This document shows, piece after piece, positions 33,100-43,914 of a stretch of DNA of 64,000 nucleotides. Both the position numbers and the translations under genes were made by a program. Within the stretch, counting starts at the first letter, position 1; every line of letters begins with the position of its first letter. Source of the stretch: Pseudomonas sp. 21 (lineage in GTDB: Bacteria; Pseudomonadota; Gammaproteobacteria; Pseudomonadales; Pseudomonadaceae); NCBI RefSeq assembly GCF_000955805.1, contig NZ_JYOA01000008.1:170398-234397 (forward strand). The letters run 5' to 3'. The notes under the pieces are model-generated. The model was not told the DNA's origin. It saw only the letters and a program-made list of their open reading frames with translations, and made no database searches.

Positions 33100-34140
33100 A
33101 TGCGAATCTCCGACCTCGACCAACGCCTTGCCGACCTTGGCGCGCTGCCCCTGCACCGCGCCCGGATGCTGCGCGCCTGGCTGCAGGGCAAGGCGCTGGA
33201 TGCCGGCACCAAGCGCCAGGCGACCGAGGACTTCCTGCCGCTCAGCGTGCGCAACGGCGTGGCGCAGATCGCCGCCGAGCTGGATGCCCTGGCGACCGTT
33301 CATTCCCGTCATCCCGCTGGCGACAACTCCGAGCGCCTGCTGGTGCGCCTGGCCGACGGGCAGATGGTGGAAAGCGTGCTGCTGCCGCGCGGCGGCGTGT
33401 GCGTGTCCACCCAGGTCGGCTGTGCCGTGGGCTGCCGCTTCTGCATGACCGGCAAGAGCGGCCTGCTGCGCCAGCTATCCACCACCGAGATCGTCGCCCA
33501 GCTGGTGCTGGCGCGGCGCGTGCGGCCGGTGAAGAAGGTGGTGTTCATGGGCATGGGCGAGCCGGCGCACAACCTCGACAACGTGCTCGAAGCCATCGAC
33601 CGCCTCGGCACCGACGGCGGCATCGGCCACAAGAACCTGGTGTTCTCCACCGTGGGCGACCCACGCGTCTTCGAGCGTCTCCCGCAGCAACGGATCAAGC
33701 CGGCCCTGGCGCTATCGCTGCACACCACTGATGCTGAGCTGCGCGAGCACCTGCTGCCGCGTGCACCGAAGCTCACTCCCGAGGAACTGGTGGAGCAGGG
33801 CGAGGCCTATGCGCGTGCCACGGATTATCCGATCCAGTACCAGTGGACGCTGCTCAAGGGCATCAACGACAGCCAGGAAGAACTCGACGGCATCCTGCGG
33901 CTGCTCAAGGGCAAGTTCGGCGTGCTCAACCTGATCCCGTTCAACGCCCTGGAAGGCGACCAGTACCAGCGCCCGGACAGTGAACGCATCGTCGAGATGG
34001 TCCGCTACCTGCACAGCCGCGGCGTGCTGACCAAGGTGCGCAACAGCGCCGGGCAGGATGTCGACGGAGGCTGCGGCCAGCTGCGTGCGCGGGCGAGCGG
34101 GCTGATCGCCAGCACCGGGCGGCGCACTCGCCCCGCCTAG
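33100..34140 (+). CDS. RlmN-family radical SAM RNA methyltransferase
   Basis: A 346-residue radical SAM protein of the RlmN/Cfr family. The cluster motif CAVGCRFC gives Cys108, Cys112 and Cys115, and a late DGGCGQLR holds the methyl-carrying cysteine equivalent of RlmN Cys355. The family methylates C2 of adenine 2503 in 23S rRNA and A37 in some tRNAs. It lacks the housekeeping neighbours (ndk, pilF, ispG) usual for Pseudomonas rlmN, so it is probably a second, paralogous enzyme. The C-terminus ends STGRRTRPA. Confidence 0.85.
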   Translation: MRISDLDQRLADLGALPLHRARMLRAWLQGKALDAGTKRQATEDFLPLSVRNGVAQIAAELDALATVHSRHPAGDNSERLLVRLADGQMVESVLLPRGGVCVSTQVGCAVGCRFCMTGKSGLLRQLSTTEIVAQLVLARRVRPVKKVVFMGMGEPAHNLDNVLEAIDRLGTDGGIGHKNLVFSTVGDPRVFERLPQQRIKPALALSLHTTDAELREHLLPRAPKLTPEELVEQGEAYARATDYPIQYQWTLLKGINDSQEELDGILRLLKGKFGVLNLIPFNALEGDQYQRPDSERIVEMVRYLHSRGVLTKVRNSAGQDVDGGCGQLRARASGLIASTGRRTRPA

Positions 34141-34147
34141 CGGCCCC

Positions 34148-34555
34148 TCAGGCGGCCCTGCCGGAAAGCGCCAGCACGACCAGTACCCACAGGCCGAGCG
34201 CGGCGAGGAAGTTGACCGTGAACACCAGGCCGCGCAGTCGCACGTTGCGGGTGAGAATCTGCACGCCGCTGTGGGCCACGCGGCCGGCGATGAACAGCCA
34301 GGCCAGCGCGGTAGCGGCGGCGAGGTTCACCTGGTTCTGGATCAGCAGCAGGCAGGCGACGTAGAAGAACAGCGGCCATTCGAACTGGTTGGACAGGTTG
34401 GCGCTGATGCGCGGCTCCACCTCGGCCCAGGGGTTGCTGCCGTCCGCTCGCTGGCCGATTCCCCAGACCTTCGGCGCACGGGCCACCGTCAGCAGCACAT
34501 AGAGGAATGCGGCCCACGCCACCTGGGTGGCCATGGGCAGGATGAGCGGGTGCAT
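34148..34555 (-). CDS. MAPEG-family membrane protein
   Basis: A 135-residue four-helix inner-membrane protein of the MAPEG family (microsomal glutathione transferase/eicosanoid fold). The typical RISANLSNQFEWPLFFYVACLLL and LAWLFIAGRVAHSGVQILTRNVRLRGLVF segments are present. The latter contains the conserved Arg/His region that binds glutathione in characterised members. The enzymatic role in bacteria is unclear. It ends eight bases after the convergent RlmN-like gene. Confidence 0.85.
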   Translation of the reverse strand: MHPLILPMATQVAWAAFLYVLLTVARAPKVWGIGQRADGSNPWAEVEPRISANLSNQFEWPLFFYVACLLLIQNQVNLAAATALAWLFIAGRVAHSGVQILTRNVRLRGLVFTVNFLAALGLWVLVVLALSGRAA

Positions 34556-34751
34556 GGCGGGTGATCCTTCACGGCGGCCGGATTGGCAGGCCGACTATAG
34601 GCGGATCGATGGGCGGCCGTCCAAGGCCGGAAGCGGCGCCCTGCGTGCCCGCTGAAACGCCCTGCAGGGCCGATGGCTGCTGCCTTTGGCTTGCGCCGGC
34701 GGGGTTCGGGTTGGTAGCCTTCCCCATCTGAAAAAACCAGCAGGGCTGGGT

Positions 34752-35633
34752 ATGGCGATCCGGGTTGTCGAAGCACAAGAAGTAGATCAGCAGCGCATAG
34801 CCATTCCTGGTTGGGAGCAGCAGTACACGCAGATGTCCGCCGGGCGCTTCGCCGGGCGCATCCTGCATGCCGAGGTCGAGGGGATCGAACTCTACGAGGA
34901 GCAGATGAACCTGCGCGTGGAGCAGGAATTCCACGCTCCGCCCGGTGCGCTGGTGTTCAGCTTCGACATGTCCGACAACGCCCTCTACCTGCTCGACGGG
35001 GAAACCCGCAACGCCTGGGTCACGCCGGAGAACTACCGCGAGGTGGCAGTGGTGATCAAGGAATCGGCGAACTGGGGCCAGCCGGCCGACGCCTTCGCCG
35101 ACCTGGTGCTGACGCCACTGCGCTCGGGCCACTGCCAGTCGGTGGCAACCTCGCTGAGCAACCTGCTCACCGGTGCCTCGGCCGGCAACGACCCGATGGA
35201 TGCGCCGGGCGTGGCGCAGAGCATCGTCTCCCACTGTTTCTCGCTGCTCTGCGAAGCGCCCCTGGATGGCGAACGCCGCGCGCGCTCCGTCGTCCAGGCC
35301 AAGCGCGTGGTGCAGCGGGTCAAGGAAGTGGTGAACGATTGCCCCGACGAGCAGTTCGGCATGGCCGATCTCGCCGCCAAGGTGGGCGTTTCGCCGCGCA
35401 CGCTGCAGCAGTCGTTCCTGCATTACGCCGGCATCCCGCCCATCGTCTGGCTGCGCAATCGTCGCCTGAACGCGGCGCGGCGCGACCTGCTGGCCGCCGC
35501 CGAGTCCGGCATGACCGTGGCCGAGGTGGCGATGAAGTGGTCGTTCTGGCACCTGGGACGGTTTTCCCAGTCGTATTTCGCGCTGTTCGGCGAGTATCCG
35601 AAGACCACCGCCAGGCAGGGCGGCCGGGCCTGA
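34752..35633 (+). CDS. AraC-family regulator (EutR-like)
   Basis: A 293-residue AraC-type regulator, ATG at 34752. The N-terminal domain (WEQQYTQMSAGRFAGRILHAEVEGIELYEEQMNLRVEQE) resembles the EutR-like subgroup. The C-terminal helix-turn-helix (about 185-285) contains FGMADLAAKVGVSPRTLQQSFLHYAGIPPIVWLRNRRLN and WHLGRFSQSYFALFGEYP. It is convergent with the pauA-SBP-pauB run. Its last 57 bases are repeated 304 bases downstream, with TARQGGRA changed to TAKLGGRA, within a large tandem duplication. Targets are unknown; an amine-utilisation role fits the context. Confidence 0.85.
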   Translation: MAIRVVEAQEVDQQRIAIPGWEQQYTQMSAGRFAGRILHAEVEGIELYEEQMNLRVEQEFHAPPGALVFSFDMSDNALYLLDGETRNAWVTPENYREVAVVIKESANWGQPADAFADLVLTPLRSGHCQSVATSLSNLLTGASAGNDPMDAPGVAQSIVSHCFSLLCEAPLDGERRARSVVQAKRVVQRVKEVVNDCPDEQFGMADLAAKVGVSPRTLQQSFLHYAGIPPIVWLRNRRLNAARRDLLAAAESGMTVAEVAMKWSFWHLGRFSQSYFALFGEYPKTTARQGGRA

Positions 35634-36167
35634 TATCGGCGCTCCATCCAAGGCGCGGACGTTGTCCGCGGATCGCAGGCATGGCCCGCTCCTACACCGG
35701 AGTTTGCCTGTAGGAGCTGGCCATGCCTGCGACAGCCTGCGCGCCGGAGCATCACGAACGGAGTCCGCTCCCACGTAACCGTTGAGCGTGGGAGCGGACT
35801 TTGTCCGCGATCAGCAACCGGCGGCGCCGGGACTGGTTCGCGAGCAAGCTCGCTCCTACAACGTCAGCCAAGCAACTCGTTTCGCGCTGTTCGGCGAGTA
35901 TCCGAAGACCACGGCCAAACTGGGTGGCCGGGCCTGATATCGGCGCTCCATCCAAGGCGCGGACGTTGTCCGCGGATCGCGGGCATGGCCCGCTCCTACA
36001 CCGGAGTTTGCCTGTAGGAGCTGGCCATGCCTGCGACAGCCTGCGCGCCGGAGCATCACGAACGCAGTCCGCTCCCACGTAACCGTTGAGCGTAGGAGCG
36101 GACTTTGTCCGCGATCGGCAACCGGCGGCGCCGGGACGGGTTCGCGAGCAAGCTCGCTCCTACAACG

Positions 36168-36183
<16 letters not shown>
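35576..36183. repeat. 304-bp tandem duplication spanning two gene ends
   Basis: Two copies, 35576-35879 and 35880-36183, about 96-97 percent identical by eye. Each unit holds the araC-type 3' end, a run of REP elements and the 3' end of the convergent oxidoreductase. Copy 1 has the true araC end; copy 2 has the true oxidoreductase end. The oxidoreductase remnant still encodes ELLG-stop with two silent codon changes. This fills the 534-base gap between the two genes. Confidence 0.85.
35653..36164. repeat. REP cluster inside the 304-bp duplication
   Basis: Two sets, near 35653-35859 and 35957-36164. Each has a partial GCGGAC-TTGTCCGC unit, a GGCATGGCCCGCTCCTAC unit and its inverted partner, a GGAGCGGACTTTGTCCGCGA pair, and a GCGAGCAAGCTCGCTCCTAC unit. 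Confidence 0.8.
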
Positions 36184-39965
<3,782 letters not shown>

Positions 39966-40406
39966 ACAAGCCTCGGTTTTTTTGGTTTTGTAGTGAATGC
40001 ACACGCAGCAGGGGTGCTGCCAGGCGAGGCTAGTGTCGGCGCGGGAGCGGCGGTGTTCTATCCACTTTGCGCAAAGCTGCGTTTGCCGTGCAAGAGAACA
40101 CGCCAGCGAGGGGGCTTGCACAGGGGGCGAGTGGGCGACCGAGGTGATTGTCCGTTGCCGGGATGGCGGCAGCACCTTGGCCGAGGCGATTGCCGTGCGC
40201 TTTGTCGGTCCTTCATCCCGCGTGGTTCTTTCAGGGAATCCAGTGTTCGTTTGTCGGACGGCACCCTTATGAAAGTCATCCTAAGAGTTTTCCCACTAGT
40301 GAGCAGGAAAATAACTACATGACGACCGATGACGGGTTACTAAAATCGCCGCGACATTTCGCTGGCATTCGCCAGGCGAATGCTGACAGAACTCCCAGGT
40401 GTAAAC
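39966..40406. other. Divergent intergenic region, pauA / lipoprotein
   Basis: 441 bases, no gene. It carries a 12-bp palindrome CTTTGCGCAAAG (40065-40076), 100 bases upstream of pauA, and a perfect 19-bp palindrome at 40365-40383 in front of the lipoprotein gene. Just before the pauA ribosome-binding site is an A-rich stretch on the sense strand. Confidence 0.5.
40365..40383. promoter_or_regulatory. Perfect 19-bp palindrome in the lipoprotein leader
   Basis: Arms GCATTCGCC and GGCGAATGC around a single A. It ends 23 bases before the ATG, so it could be an operator or a leader hairpin close to the ribosome-binding site. Confidence 0.5.
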
Positions 40407-41333
40407 ATGAAACTGAAGATATTTGCGCTGTCTGCCCTGGTGGCAGTGGCGGTGGTTGGCTGTGACCAGAATATGCCTGCAGCCAAGAAACCCGATCAGA
40501 CTCACTGGACCAAGACCCCAGCGCTACCCATCATTCAAGACGCAGTCAGTTCGCTAGTGCCCACCTTCAATGGCCAGCAGGCTCCGGTGCTGGTCAACCA
40601 GCTCTGTGCCATGGCCCAGGGCGCGATCACTCAAGCGCAGAACAACGCACAGCTGACGACGCTGGGGATCGACGCCACCAAGCTGACGCCCACCGCCAAG
40701 GATGCCGTTGCCTTGCTGGTCAACGGCGACAAGGCGGGCCAGGCCACGGCCTGCGCGGCCTATCAGGCGATGGTGGTGATGTCTCCGCTGAGCCCGGGCG
40801 ACATCCTGCGTGAGGTCAAGGTACCCGTGGCGCAGGCGGCCAAGGTCGAGAAGGGCGACAAGACCGACAAGGGGCAGAAGAAAGAAACCGTTGCCACCGA
40901 GACTCGCCAGGTCATCGACCAGGAAGCCACCAACCGGCTCTTCCGGCTGCGCATCGCCCAGGTTCGTGCCAGCGCCGATACCTATGCCTACATCGCCGAA
41001 CGCCTGGCGGAAACTCCCGGCCTGACGCTGGCGCAGTATCAGGAAAAGGCCCGCACCCTGTTCAGCTCCATGGCTCCGTCCTATCTGCAACTGGTTCAGC
41101 GTTACCTGCCTCCGGCCGCGACCCAGTATCGCCTGGAACAACTCGATGAGCTGGGGACCGCTTTCAGCAGTGATGCAGGCATGCGTTACAAGGTCTCGCG
41201 CAGCGACGGTCTGATCTTCACGCAGAACGGCCAGATCTGGCTCGGCGCGGGCTACATCATGGGTAATGACTACCGCGTACAGGCCACCTACTTCGTGCCG
41301 GCAGCGCAGAAGAATGCCAGCACCCAGAAATAA
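40407..41333 (+). CDS. Lipoprotein upstream of the trimeric adhesin
   Basis: A 308-residue predicted lipoprotein. The signal peptide ends at a lipobox VVGC with Cys19, followed by Asp20 (inner-membrane retention is possible by the +2 rule, though that rule is not firm in Pseudomonas). The mature chain is helical, with a Lys-rich stretch in the middle (KVEKGDKTDKGQKKE) and a C-terminal aromatic segment (GLIFTQNGQIWLGAGYIMGNDYR). No family is recognised. It has its own terminator and lies 374 bases before the adhesin. Some trimeric autotransporters need a neighbouring lipoprotein (SadB for SadA), so it may assist that adhesin. Confidence 0.7.
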   Translation: MKLKIFALSALVAVAVVGCDQNMPAAKKPDQTHWTKTPALPIIQDAVSSLVPTFNGQQAPVLVNQLCAMAQGAITQAQNNAQLTTLGIDATKLTPTAKDAVALLVNGDKAGQATACAAYQAMVVMSPLSPGDILREVKVPVAQAAKVEKGDKTDKGQKKETVATETRQVIDQEATNRLFRLRIAQVRASADTYAYIAERLAETPGLTLAQYQEKARTLFSSMAPSYLQLVQRYLPPAATQYRLEQLDELGTAFSSDAGMRYKVSRSDGLIFTQNGQIWLGAGYIMGNDYRVQATYFVPAAQKNASTQK

Positions 41334-41379
41334 TCATTGGCATCAGCGCGCCGACAACTAGTTGCCTTTCTTACTGAAT

Positions 41380-41416
41380 CTGCCTGCAGACAAAGTCTGT
41401 CAGGCAGGTTTTTCGT
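41380..41416 (+). terminator. Terminator of the lipoprotein gene
   Basis: Stem CTGCCTG / CAGGCAG continuing into CAGAC / GTCTG with an AAA loop and one bulged T, followed by TTTTT. Confidence 0.85.
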
Positions 41417-41535
41417 TGTTCCTTCCTGGAATAACCAGGGCATTCCGTGACATGCCGCGCCGGTTATCCGCTGCAATCGCTGTTCCCAAGTAATTGTTCT
41501 AGCTAGGAATCTGCCCGAAGTTTCCCTTCTATATT

Positions 41536-41608
41536 GGGAATTATCTTAATTACCCTGGGGGTGATCTTGTTATTAGGGGATTTCCTACAGCCATCAGGGA
41601 ATATCCTA
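41536..41608. promoter_or_regulatory. Repeated palindromic motifs before the adhesin
   Basis: GGGAATTATCTTA (41536), TAGGGGATTTCCTA (41574) and AGGGAATATCCTA (41596), with a TAGGAAT half at 41504. They resemble the TAGGAATTTCCTA palindrome upstream of the LuxR-type gene at 31005. Confidence 0.45.
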
Positions 41609-41707
41609 GGTTCGTCGGATTCGGCCGCTCCTTAGCATCTGCGCATTCTTCCTACAGGCCCAAAAAGCACCAGGAAGAGTCCTCACGATTACTTTGGAGC
41701 TACAAGC

Positions 41708-42466
41708 TTGAACATCATCTATCGCTGTGTCTGGTGCAGCAAAACCGGAACCTATGTGGCGGCGTCCGAATTCGCCAAAGGGCGCGTGAAGTCCGGTCGC
41801 TCGGGGATGGGGCGTCTCGCTGCGGCAATTGCTCTGGCAGCAGGGGGGATTGCCGCACCCGAGGCCTTCGCGGGCGCCATCGTCAACTGTAACCCCGCCA
41901 ATGGCGCGGGCAGCTACTCCAGCGCCGATGGCGCCAGCGGTGGCACCTGGCAGAATGGCGGGGTCGATCTCACCGGTTGTACCGGCGCATCCGGCAGCGA
42001 TGCCATCATCCTCAACGAAGCCTCGGCATCGGCCCCGCAGGCCGGCAAGGCCTGGATGGCCATCGGCAAGACCAGCACCACCGGTGTGGGCACCATCACC
42101 CTGACGGGCCCCAGCGGTATCACGCTCAATGGCGTGACCAGCCTGGCGAACAACAAGATCACCAACCTGGCCAACGGCACCGCCGCCACCGATGCGGCCA
42201 CCTATGGTCAGTTGCAGGCTGCCACGACCTATTTCCATACCAATTCCTCGCTGGGCGACTCCTCCGCCACCGGTACGAACGCCACGGCGATCGGCCCGCT
42301 GGCCGTGGCGTCCAGCGCCTCCACGGTGGCCATTGGCAATGGTGCCACGGCGAACAGCGGACTCAGCATCACAACGGCCTCCCTGGCCCTGGGATCGGGG
42401 GCTGTTGCAACCGTTACTTCAAGGCGGGTGGTGCGAATGACGGCACCGACGACGCGAGTGCCGTAG
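41708..42466 (+). CDS. Adhesin fragment 1: ESPR signal and N-terminal head
   Basis: In frame from the ATG at 41708 to about 42408, giving the ESPR-type signal peptide (hydrophobic core LAAAIALAAGGIA, cleavage near 52) and a first head segment with SLGDSSATGTNATAIGPLAVASSAS. After 42408 the frame changes, and only 18 unrelated codons follow to a stop. One missing base near 42408 would restore AVA-NRYFK in phase with fragment 2. Confidence 0.6.
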   Translation: MNIIYRCVWCSKTGTYVAASEFAKGRVKSGRSGMGRLAAAIALAAGGIAAPEAFAGAIVNCNPANGAGSYSSADGASGGTWQNGGVDLTGCTGASGSDAIILNEASASAPQAGKAWMAIGKTSTTGVGTITLTGPSGITLNGVTSLANNKITNLANGTAATDAATYGQLQAATTYFHTNSSLGDSSATGTNATAIGPLAVASSASTVAIGNGATANSGLSITTASLALGSGAVATVTSRRVVRMTAPTTRVP

Positions 42467-43914
42467 GTGGCGCCACTGCGGCCGGTGCGAAAGCTACGGC
42501 CTCGGGGGGCGGTAGTACGGCTGTGGGTCAAAGCGCCACGTCTGCCGGCACTAATTCGGTCGCGCTGGGAAGTAGCTCCGCCGCCGCGGGTTTTACCGCG
42601 GTTGCGCTGGGCACCTCGTCTAATGCCGCCGGCTCAGGCTCGGTGGCGATCGGTCAAAACGCCTCGGCTGCCAACACGGTCGATATTGCGATCGGCGCAA
42701 ATGCAACCGTTGCGGCCAATGCCGCGAATGCACTGGCCATCGGTTCTGGTTCGCAGGCTGGCGGCCAGTCGACCTCGCTGGGCAATGGTGCCGATACCCA
42801 CCTCACCACCTATTCCGTCGCCATTGGTCATGGCACCACTGTGACAGGCGCTACTGGTGTTGCACTGGGTGCGGGTGCTGTTACGTCGGCCGCCAACTCG
42901 GTGGCGTTGGGTACCAATTCCACCACCACGGCCAACCTGGCCGCCGCCGGCTACAACCCGGGTTCGGGCGCGCTGTCGGGCACGGCTTCGGCCGCCAATG
43001 GCGAGGTCTCGCTGGGTTCGTCGGGCAAGGAGCGTCGCGTGACCAACGTGGCGGCCGGCTCCAGCGCCACCGACGCGGTCAACGTCAGCCAGCTGCAGTC
43101 CGAAGACGCCAAGGTCAATAACAACGGCACCAGCACGGCCTCGGCGCTGGGCGGTGGTGCTGCTTATAGCAGCACCACCGGTTCGATTACCGCGCCCAGC
43201 TATGCGCTGGCCAATGCCAACAGCATCGGCGGCACCAGCGGCGCGGCCACCGACGTGGGCAGCGCGTTTGCCAAGGTCGATACCGCACTGGGCAAGGTCA
43301 ATACCCAGGCCACCAACACCAACCGTTACTTCAAGGCGGTTGGCGCCAATGACGGCACCGATGATGCGTCTGCGGCCGGCGGTTCCGTTGCGAGCGGCAT
43401 AAAAGCCAATGCCAGCGGATCCGGTAGCGTGGCGATGGGGCAGAGTGCTACCTCTTCCGGCAATTATTCGATTGCGGCGGGTATCAATTCCACGACTTCC
43501 GGCCTTAGTGCGGTTGCGCTGGGTAACGCGGCCAATGCTTCAGGCGCAAGCGCGCTGGCGCTTGGGCAGGGAGCTTCAGCTGGTGGCACGGTCGATATTG
43601 CGATCGGCGCAAATGCAACCATTGCGGCCACTGCCGCGAATGCACTGGCCATCGGTGCTGGTTCGCAGGCTGGCGGCCAGTCGACCTCGCTGGGTAATGG
43701 TGCCGATACGCACCTCACCACCTATTCCGTCGCCATCGGTCATGGCACCACTGTGACAGGCGCCAGCGGTGTTGCGCTGGGTGGCCGACTCGTCGGCTGG
43801 CGGCACCAACGACATCGCCATTGGCGGTGCGGCAGCCTCCAGTGGCGGCTCGAACAATATCGCCATGGGTACTTCGGCTCAGGCGCTCAATGGTTTATCG
43901 ATCGCGATAGGTAA
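42409..43914 (+). CDS. Adhesin fragment 2: head and neck repeats
   Basis: Adhesin coding from about 42409 to 43784, no start codon of its own. It holds a 911-base repeat (NRYFKAGGANDGTDDAS... at 42409 and 43321) with head motifs SVALGSSSAAAG and AIGQNASA, and one neck (SGKERRVTNVAAGSSATDAVNVSQLQ). The second copy stops short at GVALGG, where a deletion shifts the frame. A loss of about 11 bases, relative to the first copy, would explain the shift. Confidence 0.6.
   Translation, partial: NRYFKAGGANDGTDDASAVGGATAAGAKATASGGGSTAVGQSATSAGTNSVALGSSSAAAGFTAVALGTSSNAAGSGSVAIGQNASAANTVDIAIGANATVAANAANALAIGSGSQAGGQSTSLGNGADTHLTTYSVAIGHGTTVTGATGVALGAGAVTSAANSVALGTNSTTTANLAAAGYNPGSGALSGTASAANGEVSLGSSGKERRVTNVAAGSSATDAVNVSQLQSEDAKVNNNGTSTASALGGGAAYSSTTGSITAPSYALANANSIGGTSGAATDVGSAFAKVDTALGKVNTQATNTNRYFKAVGANDGTDDASAAGGSVASGIKANASGSGSVAMGQSATSSGNYSIAAGINSTTSGLSAVALGNAANASGASALALGQGASAGGTVDIAIGANATIAATAANALAIGAGSQAGGQSTSLGNGADTHLTTYSVAIGHGTTVTGASGVALGGRLVGWRHQRHRHWRCGSLQWRLEQYRHGYFGSGAQWFIDRDR

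Larger units (their letters stand above)
41334..41707. other. Intergenic region and adhesin promoter
   Basis: 374 bases, clearly A+T-richer than the flanks. It contains the lipoprotein terminator (41380-41416) and three or four GGGAATATCCTA-like elements at 41504, 41536, 41574 and 41596. Confidence 0.6.

Noticed and set aside
35653-36164. Regularly repeated short inverted elements resembling a CRISPR array
   Set aside because: The units are known REP palindromes of several classes with irregular spacing, and no cas genes are present.
39966-39990. Crc/Hfq catabolite-activity motif (AAnAAnAA) at the pauA start
   Set aside because: The sense-strand stretch is A-rich but has only seven consecutive A, and no window meets the strict AAnAAnAA pattern.
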